Shown here in pieces: positions 23,178 through 34,700 of a stretch of 64,000 nucleotides of DNA. Position numbers and translations under genes: made by a program. The notes under the pieces are model-generated. The model searched no databases and was not told the DNA's origin. It saw only the letters and a program-made list of their open reading frames with translations. Origin of the DNA: Karstenula rhodostoma CBS 690.94 (lineage: Eukaryota > Ascomycota > Dothideomycetes > Pleosporales > Didymosphaeriaceae); the NCBI GenBank assembly GCA_010093485.1, contig MU001503.1, positions 566,224-630,223 on the forward strand, read 5' to 3'. Each line of letters begins with the position of its first letter. Position 1 is the first letter of the stretch.

Positions 23178-25220
23178 ATGGTGCACCTCAACCGCGTTGC
23201 GACCGACAAGGAGGTCAATGCCGCAAAGGGCCTCGTCGACGGCATGAACAAGTTCACCCTCGCCGTCGAGGACGAGGCCGATGACTACACGGCGACCGTC
23301 TACGGCAGTAAGTACGCCGCAGAAGACCTCCCCAGGCACGAGATGCCCGTAAGTCTCCCCCCCGCCTCCCTCAACCGCCCGTGTTTACTCATGGTTCCAG
23401 GACCGCGAGATGCCGCCCCAGGTGTAGGTACCTTCCTCTTCCGCAGACCCAACTGCCCATGCTCACCGCACAAGGGCATACCGCATGATCAAGGACGACC
23501 TCACGCTCGATGGCACCCCGACGCTCAACTTGGCCTCGTTCGTCACCACCTACATGGTAAGTGCCTGTCTTGCCGCTCTGTGTCGTTCAGCACAGGTGGG
23601 AGCCGTGCAACCCGCCAATGGAACACGAATGTCTCGACGATTGCTTTTTGGGGCCTGGAGGACGCTTCCGAGACTGGAACCAATCCAGCCGACGTTGGAA
23701 CAACCACGCTTTCCACTGTGCTGAACCGCTGACCAATCTCCAATGCTAAGTACCCCATCAGGAAGAGGAAGCCGAGAAGCTCATGGTCGACGCCTTCAGC
23801 AAGAACTTCATCGATTACGAGGAGTACCCCGTTAGTGCTGACATCCAGAACCGCTGCGTTTCCATGATAGCCCGCCTGTTCAACGTACCTGGAAATGACG
23901 ATGCCAACGCGATGGGCACCTCTACCATTGGCAGTTCCGAAGGCATCATGCTTGCCGTGCTAGCCATGAAGAAGCTATGGGCGAACAAGCGCAAGGCCGA
24001 AGGAAAGCCGTTTGACCAGCCCAACATCATCATGAACTCGGCTGTGCAGGTTTGCTGGGAAAAGGCTGCGAGATACTTCGACGTTGAGGAGCGTTACGTG
24101 TACTGCACGGCCGATCGCTATGTTATCGATCCGAAAGAAGCTGTTGATCTGATCGACGAGAACACCATTGGCATCTGCTCTATTCTCGGTACCACCTACA
24201 CTGGAGAGTACGTGCACAATTTGCGGCAGTCGCTAAAAGTGCGCACTGACAGTTTCTAGGTACGAAGACACCAAGGCCATCAACGATTTGCTCGTTGAGA
24301 GGAACATCGACGTCCCCATCCACGTCGACGCTGCTTCTGGCGGTTTCGTCGCGCCCTTCGTGAACCCCGGTCTCGAGTGGGACTTCAGACTGGAAAAGGT
24401 TGTCTCAATCAACGTCTCTGGCCACAAGTACGGCCTCGTATACCCTGGTGTGGGTTGGGTTGTCTGGCGTGACCCGAAGTACCTCCCTAAAGAACTCGTC
24501 TTCAACATCAATTACCTCGGTGCCGACCAGGCTTCCTTCACTCTCAACTTCTCGCGCGGTGCGTCACAGATCATCGGACAATACTACCAGTTGATCCGCT
24601 TAGGCAAGAGGGGATACAGGAGGATCATGTTGAACTTGACGCGGACGGCGGACTACCTCTCTGCGAACCTTGAAGAGCTAGGCTTCATCATTTTATCACA
24701 GAAGAGCGGAGAGGGCCTTCCCCTCGTTGCAGCTCGTCTCGACGAGGACCTCGGAAAGCAGTACGACGAGTTCGCAATGTGAGTCTTCCTGCCATCAGTT
24801 CACAGAATGCCATCTAACAGTACAGTGCCCACCAACTCCGCGAGCGCGGCTGGGTCGTTCCCGCCTACACCATGGCCCCGCACTCGGACAAGATGAAGCT
24901 CATGCGTGTGGTTGTCCGTGAAGACTTCACCAAATCGCGTTGCGATGCCTTGATCACAGATTTCAAGCTTGCACTCGAGACGCTTGATGCCATGGACGCC
25001 AAGAGGATCCAGCACGAGAAGGAGTGAGTATTGACACTCACAAAGTCCGTGACAGGAGAGGCTAACCTTGCATAATAGGCACGCTGCCCAGTTCCACATG
25101 CGTCGCCGGTCGACGTTGATCGGCGCCCCGGGAACGCCGATTAACAAACAGCCTACTCAGCACTTCTCAGACGATCACAGCCTCCAGGCTCAGCACGGCA
25201 AGACGCATGCTGTGTGCTAA
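23178..25220 (+). CDS. glutamate decarboxylase
   Basis: PLP-dependent conversion of glutamate to GABA; cytosolic, in the GABA shunt and stress responses. Seven exons with introns 23349-23400, 23424-23474, 23557-23761, 24208-24259, 24779-24825 and 25024-25078 sum to 526 codons. Exon 2 (23401-23423) is only 23 nt; it encodes DREMPPQ and part of the Val in the conserved REMPPQVAYRM segment. Landmarks are [25 protein letters not shown] and the Schiff-base lysine in SGHKYG (about Lys297). The C-terminal tail carries basic and Gln-rich residues but no obvious calmodulin-binding amphipathic helix. Family assignment is firm. Confidence 0.95.
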
Positions 25221-25402
25221 AGCTTTTGTGGATATTTCTGGGAATCCGATGCTGCATGGGGTATTTCTCACTGTGGCCATGGGCATACGTACATCCACTG
25301 CCCTGAGCCTCTATACACGATTTACGAAATAAAACGGAGTAAAATAAAATGCGCTGATGATGATATGGGTTACGGGTATCCATATCGGATGTTTCCGCTT
25401 CT

Positions 25403-26615
25403 CTACACCTCCCCTCCTGGCACCGTCATCCCATGCAGCCCCGCATACCCACTCACCTCCGGCTCCTTCCAATCCTTCAGCACCTCCTCCTTCGCTCTCT
25501 CACTCAGTTCGAACACTTCGACTTTGATTGGCCGGCACGTGGACTTCATATCAGGCTTATCCCCCGCATCCCCTTCTGCCTGATGCCAACCCCAAGCACT
25601 CAGGTCCCCACCAGGACACGTGGATAGCGCGCAAAGCAAGGGCTGCTCGGCAAAGAAGGTGAGGGTAGACTCTAGCGTCGCGGGCGAGGCCTCCATAAAG
25701 TAGCGACCCTGGGAGTCCAGCCCGGTAACCTGGAAGACCTGCAGATGATTACGCACAAGAACCGTATCAAGTCAGGCTCAGAAGGACGTACATTCAGGAC
25801 ATCGTGGACGTCGAACTCGCCAAGGCCGTGCGGCAAGAGCGCGCGGACGAGGTTGGAGCTGCCGTTCTTTCAGGTGCTTGAACGACTAAGAGGGCAGGAG
25901 GGGAAGGAGAACTCACTGGCAGTGGTAATCATACGACGCGCCCGTCATCATGTGCGACACTTGCCCCATCTATCAGCGCCCTCCACACCATGCACGACGC
26001 AGGAGAACGAAAACACACCTACCATAAGGATCACACCGCGTCCCCAACAAATCATGACACCTCCCACCCCACTTCGTCACGCCTCCCCTCTCGTCCCGCC
26101 GCGCCTCCCGCCCCACGCTGCCCACCTCGCACCCGTCCTCGACTACACCACAGAGTGGCCGCATGTACGGGAGGTTACTCCAGAGGCGGTCGCCCTCGGC
26201 CACGTGGCTGCTCTGCAACTGCCGCGTGCGCGCGGCCCAGAAGCGCTCTCGCGGGTTGGTGGCGTTGAAGACGTTGAGGTCGCCTGTGGTGCCGAGTTAG
26301 AAGTCCCAGCGAAGAGCACAATGCAGAGTTTTGAGGCCAAGGCGGCATAGCCCTCGTGTGAAGGAAGGGTACGTACATACCTACTTGCGGCCCCGACGGC
26401 GTGGACAGTCGGAACAGCGCGCCCGGGGGAACGGTCCACGCGCGACCGCTGCGAGGGGGCACGAGGAGCTCTTGCGTCTTTACCAGTTCGCCTTTTTGTT
26501 CCGAGAGTGCCTTGAGTTTGGCATATAGCTCTTTTGGTGGGTGGAGGGGTGAGGTGGAGGACGTGGGAAAGTAGGCGGGCGCGGGGGGTGTGTTGTCTCG
26601 TGTATTCTGAGCCAT
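25403..26615 (-). CDS. DUF1989 / urea carboxylase-associated family protein
   Basis: 313 residues from five exons (26615-26381, 26283-26023, 25959-25917, 25858-25792, 25738-25403), all four introns GT-AG and in phase. Conserved blocks: VPPRSGRAWTVP, NPRERFWAARTRQL, CHDLLGTRCDPYV, DYHCHSNLVRALLPHGL (formed across the 58-nt third intron) and LCALSTCPGGDLSAWG. The His and Cys residues of these blocks could bind a metal. Bacterial relatives lie next to urea carboxylase and handle guanidine or carboxyguanidine breakdown; the fungal role is not settled, so no reaction is assigned. It converges on glutamate decarboxylase and is co-oriented with the leucine-pathway gene. Confidence 0.85.
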
Positions 26616-27050
26616 GGTGATGAAGTGAGCGTGCTGTGGGCAGGGAGACGTGCGTGTGTTGTCGTCGGCCATGTACGTACGGCATGCTGCGAAGTCGGCA
26701 CAGATTAGGCACATGTAGTGTAGATCAATGGACGCTGTAGACGCAGGGTACTTTTGCCGGGAATAACCGAAGCTGACTACTTCCATGGACCAACGTCTTA
26801 GAGTATGCTTGACTGACTAACCACGGAGGATACATTTGTGAGTCGTTCAAGAGCAATGCCATATCAAGATTCGAGAAATGATATGGTAGTAAACATTGAC
26901 TATACACACTTTTGGTACCTTTGCGCCTGCCTTCCACATGCAACACATGAATATCAGATGGAGTTTGAAGATAGGATCACGCCCTTAAATGCAGAAAGAT
27001 TGGTCACGTAGCCTAGATGTTGAAGTTTGACAGTCTCACAATCTGATGAC
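26616..27050 (-). other. intergenic, 435 bp
   Basis: Promoter space of the DUF1989 gene and 3' region of the isopropylmalate synthase gene, both on the minus strand. No gene or clear regulatory motif seen. Confidence 0.5.
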
Positions 27051-29100
27051 TTATTGCGTTCCGTTAACGCTGGCCTCCAGACGACTTACCAGCGGACTTG
27101 CCTCCACATCTTTGTTGCTGACATCGTTTCTCCTCGGGCTTGATTCTGGGCTAGGGAGATCGTTCGTGTTGGAGCGCTTAGGGCGGAAAGGAACCGGTGA
27201 TGAAGGTCTTGAGGACAGGAACTGCAAAGGTCAGCATTGTCTGGCCCACTCACGGATTCAAGGAAGACTCACAGTAGAAGCCGCAGAGAGCAGTGCAATC
27301 AGAGAAGCCTGGACAACATCGTGATGGATGCCCACGCCCCAAACTCTCTGTTTGCTTCCTGCCGCTGTACATTCTATGTACGTTGCCGCCTTGGCATCCT
27401 TGTTTGTACCAATGGTGTGCTCCTTGTACTCGGCAACATCCAGGTCAATGCCCATATTTCTTAGAGCATCAGCAAGAGAACTGATGGCACCGTTTCCTGT
27501 ACCTTGGATGCGGTGCTCCTGGCCATCGATTTCGATAACACCGCGGAACAGACGCCGCAGGTTGTGTGAGGATGCTGTCTTGCCGGCCTCTGGGGGTGCG
27601 GGCGACCTCGAACGGTCGGCAGTGATGTCGTAATCCACGAGGGAGAAGCGCGGGTTGTGCTTGAGGTGGTAGGCCTTTTCGAAGAGCTTGGTGATTTCGG
27701 TGGGCAGGAGCTCGCGGCCAAGCATGTCGGTTTCGCGCTGAACAATCTTGGAAAAGGCAATCTGCAGGCCTCGGGGAAGGTCGAGCTCCAGTTGGCGCTG
27801 GATGATCCAGGCAACACCGCCTTTGCCGCTCTGCGAGTTGACGCGGATGATGGCTTCGTAGGTCCGGCCAATGTCTTGTGGGTCGAGCGGAAGGTAGGGA
27901 ACCTGCCAGCGGCTTTCCGATGTCGCACCTTCTTGTTTTCGCTTCGCGAAACCTTTCTTGATAGCGTCTTGGTGAGATCCGCTAAAGGCACACACAACCA
28001 GCTGGCCGCCGTAGGGTTGTCTTGGATGTATTGGGATCTTGTTGCACGACTCGACCATGTCGATGACAGATGTGATGTCGGAGAAGTCGATGCCCGGGTG
28101 GACGCCCTGCGTGTACAAGTTCAGAGCCAGTGTGACCAAGTCGACATTGCCCGTCCGCTCGCCGTTGCCGAACAGCGTCCCCTCGACCCGGTCGGCGCCA
28201 GCCATCTGGGCCAGCTCTGCTGCGGCAACCGCACAGCCTCGGTCGTTGTGTGGGTGCAGACTAACAGCAATCTTTTCGCGCTCGCTGATATTCCTGCAAA
28301 AGTATTCGATCTGATCTGCGTACACGTTGGGCGTGCTCATCTCGACGGTCGCGGGCAGATTGAAGATGATGGGGTTCTCCACGCTGGGCTCCCACGCTGC
28401 CTTGACCGCCTCGCATATCTCGACGGCAAATTCGGGTGAAGTGTCGGAGAAGGTCTCTGGCGAGAACTCGTATGCCCACTCTGTTCCCGCTTGCTCTGGG
28501 TCATCCTTTGTGATGGACCTCGCATATTTTGTGCACTCGACTGCCAGAGCCTTGCTCTCCTCGTTGTTCATGTTGAAGATGATGTTCTGGAAGCAGGGCG
28601 ATGTCGCGAGATAGAGGTGGAGGATGGCCTTCTTGGCGCCCTTGAGGGAGTCGACGGTGCGGCGGATGAGCTCTTTGCGGCATGGCGAGAGAACCTGCAC
28701 CCAGACGTCGTCGGGGACGATGCCGGGGGTGCAGATCAGGCGCTGTGTGAAGTCGAAATCGGTTTGGGAAGCGGAGGGGAAGGAGACTTCGATTTCCTTG
28801 TAGCCGAGCTTGACGAGCATCTGGAAGTAGGACCATTTTTGCTCGCCGTCCTGCGCAGGTTAGCGGCGAGGGTACGGCGTGGAGGGGGGCAGGCGCGCGT
28901 TGCTGCATGTGAGGAAGGCGGCGCCGTGCAATGCGCTCTGGACTCACCATGGGGTCGACCAAGCTCTGGTTGCCGTCTCGCAAGTCGGTCGACAGCCACC
29001 GCGGCGGCTTGTCAATCGTCTTGCTCGGCCACGAGCGGTCCGGCAGGTTCAACGGCTTGAATGCCTTGTATTTCTTCCACGGCTCCTTGAGCATCGTCAT
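27051..29100 (-). CDS. LEU4: alpha-isopropylmalate synthase (2-isopropylmalate synthase)
   Basis: First committed step of leucine synthesis: acetyl-CoA plus 2-ketoisovalerate to 2-isopropylmalate. Exons 29100-28948, 28850-27273 and 27221-27051 (introns 97 and 51 nt) give 633 residues. The catalytic TIM barrel shows [11 protein letters not shown] at the start and the metal-binding [21 protein letters not shown] follows. The C-terminal LeuA regulatory domain (from [14 protein letters not shown]) is the leucine feedback site; a Ser/Pro-rich tail of 57 residues is added by the last exon. The ATG at 29100 begins [14 protein letters not shown] without a presequence, but the same frame stays open upstream to about 29304 without another ATG. 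Assignment firm; start moderately sure. Confidence 0.93.
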
Positions 29101-29747
29101 GGTGTCGGCTTCTCGGTGTCTCTGTTCTGCTGTTGCTTGCACTCGCGCTTCGGCAGCGAGCAAAGATGCAACTGGCAGCACTGCGTAAGGCAAGGCGCGT
29201 GGGGTTTGTGCGCGGAGGGAAGGCTGTGTGAAGTGCAGTGGTACGGATAGGACGACCAGCAATACGAATGCAAAGCGTTGACTCAAGGCGCTCTGGGGCA
29301 GCAAAAAGATTCCGGTGCTACCTCTTATGACGAATCACGCGCGCACAAATCCATCAACCACACGTGCCCCGCACTGCGTCTCCCGTTCTGCTGCGGGGCA
29401 ATCCCAGCGCCGAAGTCGGCGGCCCTCTGCCCACTACACAGTACGTCAACCCGCGCGCCCATGTCTACAAGCCGCATATTGCTCCACGGCCTCTGCAGAA
29501 TGCTGCATCTTGGTGGCAATTGCCATCGCAGCAATTGGCAATCCGAGCTTGACCGCTGCACACTGACGCGCCTCTTCTGCACGTCGCCTCTCACAGCACG
29601 GAGCAGCTGCCCTGCTCCCCGAGCATGTCACCACAACGTACCTTTCAACCCCGTGTATGCAGCCGTGCAACTCCCGACATGAGGATAGCAGCTCGTATCA
29701 CTACCCAATCCGTGCAGGCTTCGATGCACATGTCGAATCCAGATGCG
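29101..29747 (-). other. intergenic, 647 bp
   Basis: Promoter region of the isopropylmalate synthase gene, including the frame-open upstream segment discussed in the findings, and the 3' region of the neighbouring minus-strand gene. No independent gene seen. Confidence 0.5.
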
Positions 29748-31537
29748 CTAGAAAACGGGTATCCTTACACCACAGCAGTCAACCGACGCGCCCCGGATGT
29801 CAACTACCCGCCCGCACCACATCCAGCTAAACTCGCTCAGGAACGCCCTGTCGGCTTCGCTCCACGTGTCGAGGCCCATCCGGGACACGTCCCCCTTGTC
29901 CAGCAACAGTGTTCCGTCGTCTTCCTCCGTCTCGTCTTCATCGCTTCTTTCGATGATGCTATTCAGGTTCTGTATCAACTGTGTCGTCGAGCGGTGGAAA
30001 TACGCAATGATGGCAGTGGGCAGCGCGTCTGCGTAGTCTGATAGATCACCAACGAGGTCGCGGTCACGGTCTCGTTCCGTGGTTGTGTACGAGTCTCCTT
30101 CGCCGGCCGAAGCCCACCACATGAAGCCGCTGTAGGCGAGCTGCGGCCACGTAGTCGATTCGACGATGCTGTCATCGACACTCAAATCATCTTCCGCGCC
30201 ACATGCCTCGTTCGGCCGAATCAACGCCGCCTGCTCGCCATCGTCATCGTCGTCGTCCTGCTCGTTGTAGTCCTCGCTCGGCGAGCGCCTATGTTTTCTA
30301 AGTTCTAGCTGCAGCATCTTCCACCGCCGTAGATCCCGCTGGCTTGCTTTGATCTGTGTGCCGTCCGATGTTTTCATAATGGGCCAGACCTTTTTCTGCG
30401 GGGGTGCATCGTATGTCTCAGGCATTTTCACTACGATGTCGAAAAGCTTCTTCTTCGTGGTGATGATTTCGTCCGTCGTGCAAGCCACCCACCCTTGGCT
30501 TGGTCTATCCTCTCCTGCCTGTGTCGCTCCGTTCGCTTTCTGTGTCTGCAATTGTTCCAGTTCGGGGATATCATGTACGCCGACTGAGAATAGAGCGGGC
30601 AGACGGAGGAGCGTTTCTGTGCCTGGCGACAGCACGTCGGCAGCATGTGGTGGTATACTCGATAGTACGGACAGGTTGTACACTGCTTCGTCAGCACGTC
30701 CAGCTCAAGCATGTCGCGTGGAATAGGAAGCCTTACCAAACTCGCAACACGTCCGCACTGGCGGTGCCCCGACGAACAGAATCCTCTTCCTCAATAGCGC
30801 AGCCTGCTGCAGCCTGAATACCAAGGGCCCCAGAACTTCGACATATTTCAGCATCGAAAGCGCAGGGTGATCGGCCACGAGTCCTCCCTTTTCGCTCGGC
30901 ACTACTGACGTGAGCGTGCTCAGCGCCCTCTTTCTCCCAGCCTTGCCGTTTATCCTGAGCTCCTCGCCCTTCGACGACCCCGCCTTGTCGTTACCCTCTC
31001 TGCCACTGCTTTGCTGTTCCCAGAACTCCTCGAGCACTGCTGTCCTTTCTGCATCATCTGCCAGTGTTTCTGCTAGGTGCCGCAACTTGCTCGCAAGCAG
31101 CCAACTGCGGCCCAACCGCCCATATGCCCGACTGACCAGTATGCCCACGCTGACGAACTGTGCGTTCCGCTCCTCAGCGCCCGCCTCACCCTTGGCGTAT
31201 GCGCTCAGCCCGGCGTACCCTTCGTGCACGAAATAGACGAGGTCGGAGGCAAGCGTGTGGAGTCCGGAGGGAAGCGACTTGTATTCGACAGCGCCGTCGA
31301 GCGAAACCGCGGCATTCGAGCGTTTCCAAGCGACCGTGTAGCTGCAACCATCTTTGTTAGCGAATGCATGGCCTTTGGAATGCTGTCAGTCTTCAAAGCG
31401 ACGTACCCGACCTTCTTGTCGAAGCGAATTAGGAAGAGGGCCGATAGCTGGGGCGGGTCCGTGTCTGCGCCGACGTCGTGGTCGTGGTCGCGCTCGACAT
31501 CCGTCGCGCTCGAGGCCGTCGAAGCGCCCGCGGACAT
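29748..31537 (-). CDS. DUF4484 / LCHN-like (DENN-related) protein
   Basis: 556 residues from three exons (31537-31407, 31341-30737, 30682-29748) with introns 31342-31406 and 30683-30736. The N-terminal part (PPQLSALFLIRFDKKVGYTV, then a segment ending LRKRILFVGAPPVRTCCEF) follows the pattern of fungal LCHN/DUF2347 proteins, remote DENN-type folds linked to Rab exchange. The C-terminal part, starting GWVACTTDEIITTKKKLFDI, matches the associated DUF4484 region, with an Asp/Glu-rich linker (about 30185-30260) and a final WMWCGRVVDIRG block. Function in fungi is uncertain; membrane trafficking is a family-level guess. Confidence 0.7.
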
Positions 31538-31786
31538 GGTGTTCGGTGGAGAAGCGACCGTTGGGCGTGTTGGCGGTGCAATGCGATGCGGCACGGGCGC
31601 TGATGGCTGACGGCACGCCGTTGAAGTGGAACCAGCCAGCCATGCGTGAGGCGTGGCGCACGAGCACCCTAGTGAGCACCACATAAACAAACGAACAGCG
31701 ACAGCACTTGGATCTTCGACCGGTCACTGCACAAGTGCCTGAACGTAACGGATTTCCTTGATGGGGTATATCTCCTCACACTACAT

Positions 31787-34700
31787 CTACTGCAACATGG
31801 CGTCCAGATCCTCGCCCAGCTTCTCCTCAATCTTGCTAATCCATCTCTGCGTCTCCCTCTCTACCATCTCATCGTCATCTTCTCTCGCCTCACTGATGAA
31901 CGGCAGCATCTCGGGCAACAGACCTAGCCATTCTTCGCCCAGGCGCTCCGTCAAGGCCAGCTCGCACTTGATGGTCGCTAGCCTTGTGCCCGCCTCCTCA
32001 GCGCGCATGTACTTGAGCAACACCGCGTTCATCTCGCGATGGTTGTCCGAGGATGAGGAAGACGACGCTGCAAGCTCGGTAATGACAGGGATCACATCGG
32101 TGGTAATTTGTTCGGCACCCGATATCGTAAGCTGGGAAAGCAGAGGCTCCATAACGGCGCCAAAGTGGTCTGGTGCTTGCCAGAAGCCTTCTTGGTCGTG
32201 CTCGAACGTCTTCTGAAGGGCGCTGAGTACGGCAGTGCGGAGCTCGGACGCTTCCTCGTCCTGCACAAGTGACGTGAGCAGCTTCGATGCATGGTCGATG
32301 ATGTAGCTTGAATACTGCGTGGCAATGCCCTTGAACTTGTCGAAGAACGCGGCAGCGAACTTGTAGAATGTAATCGAGGACGACGCTGCTTGGTCCACCA
32401 GCTGCGCGAAGAACGGCCGGAAGGTTTGGTCGTTCAGCTTCAAAGTCATAGCAATGACCGTTTCAACGAGGATATCTTCAAGCTGTTCGACCTCTTCATC
32501 TTGGTAGTCTTCGTTATCGGCAACATCATCTCTGAACTTGAACATGTCAAGCAACAGGCCAAAAAGCGTTGAACTGGCCTTCACCAGCTTCGGCTTCGTC
32601 CGACTTTCAATAGTGGAACGCATCAACTTGAGCTCCTCTTCTGCCGCCTGCTTTCTGTTAGTTTCGCTGACTGTAGCATACGTCGCTTTCAAGCTTACCT
32701 CGGGACCTTGTTGCAGACTGTTGACCCACGTAGACTTGATGGCAGAGAAGACCTCTTGAGCTTCCAGGTGCTGCGATAGCTTTTCGAAGAATTGACCTCG
32801 CTCCTCATCGCACTCTTCATCAAGACCACCTGCGGCTGATTGTTGCGAGAGACTGAGCACAGGGACTAGATAAGACCGGGAAAACATGAAACCAAGACGT
32901 TGCACTGTGTTGGCCAACAGCGTGTATACAGCGTTATGGAGAGACGTGTTTTCTTCCTTGATAGCGGCTCCGAGATACTCGAACGCCACCGGTAGGACGC
33001 TCGGTAGCAGAGAGATTGCTTCATCTTCCAACACATCAATCATTGATGTCAGGCACAGTAATGACAAGATGCGGGTTTGGTTGTCACTGTTTGAGAGAGC
33101 TTGGGGCCCTGCAACTGTCTCGGCCACGGCAGCAACAGCTGACGTATCTCTCTTACCAAATCTGCCAACAATGCTATCAATGCAACTGATGACGACTCGC
33201 TTAACATCCACATCGCCAGCTTGCTGCAAAAGGTCATCGAGTTGGGGAAGGAATTCCACAAGCGATGTTACTGACGTTTTGTCGTTTTGGAGTACGGTGC
33301 CTGCTCGAGCTTCAACCGACTTGATAGCCGCAATCTGAACCTCTCGGTCTTGCTTCGCTAACAAGAGCTCGGTAGACTTGATCAGGTCGGGCGTTGGTAG
33401 GAGATCTAGGCACTTTCCAAGCACCCGACTGCAGCTTTGGTATAACTTTGGTTGGTTCTTGACAGACTTCGAGATCCGGATAACTGTCTCGACAACAGCT
33501 GCAAAGACTGTTCGAGGGACGGTAGGGTCTCTACTACGCTTGAATGCTCTACTAGCGTGGCTCCTTAGTCTTTCATCGGAAGCGAGGTCTGCAAATGATA
33601 CGAGTAGGTTGTTCAAAGTTTGTTCGAAATCGGCAGGTGACTTATCGTTCAAGCTGAACAAGGTCTCGGAAATCTTGCGCTGATGTTTCGCGCCGGCGGC
33701 CTCCTCGACCAGATTAAGGTAACCCTTGAACGTTTCGAGAGCCGTGGGCGGTTCGAAAGACACAATCAAATCGGTTGAGAATCTGCGTTGGACCTTGTTG
33801 TTTGGATATCTGTCAACTAACAGCGCAATGATGGCCGGGAGGGAATCATTGGGACCAAGCGTTCGGGCCAGTTCAGAGAACAACTTCAATCGCCGATGCG
33901 AAGGAATGTGCTCAAATGCAGCTGTGAAACTCAACAGCAGATCAGCGACACCGATCAGAAAGTTTCTGTGCTTCGACCGCAACGAGGAAGCCAGTTGTGG
34001 GACAACGCGCGAGATGGTCTGGTCCACAACGTGAGCAGAGTAATCGTCATGTTGGCGAAGCAGCGAGCTTCCAATAAAAGTGAAGATGGGCATCAGGTTA
34101 TGCAAGATCACCTCGGGAACCCATGATGCCAAACTCCCTATGAGTAGCAAGGCTGCATTCTGTACTTGGGGACTCGTGGAATGCCGGATGCAGTCGATAA
34201 GGATATCGGCGCGCACTGCGGCTTGAGCTTGCGAGGAGTCTTCCTCCTCTTTAAGGCGGTTGGCCATGGGTGTTAAGGAACTGAAGATCAGGCTTTGAAG
34301 GTAGACCAGATCGGAGCCTGACTGCTGCTTCAGCTGTTGGAGATCATCAAGGACAGTGAACAGGTTTCTGAAGAGCGCAACGTGTTCAGCAGGGCTGGAA
34401 CTCTCTATGAGTTCCAAGACCAGTGTGAGCCTCCGAAGCACTCTAGAGACGTCGTCTGGAGTCTGGAATTCTGCACGCGCCATTTCGTTGCGACTGGTCC
34501 TTCTTCGTTTCTTCGTGGGAGGGCCCTCCGCCATTTGCATCGACGATGGAACGCTCTCGATGAAGGCGACGAGCGTGGCAGTGTCTAGCCGAACGTTGCG
34601 AAGGGTTTCCAGCGCCCGGCCACGGGATAGAGCGTCGAACCCTCTCTCGCTCTCTTGTAGTGACAGGTCCAGCAAACGCTGGCCAAGTTCCAGACGCACG

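Noticed and set aside
27657..28439. 260-codon plus-strand frame opposite LEU4
   Set aside because: Shadow of the conserved LEU4 catalytic domain; composition follows antisense codons.
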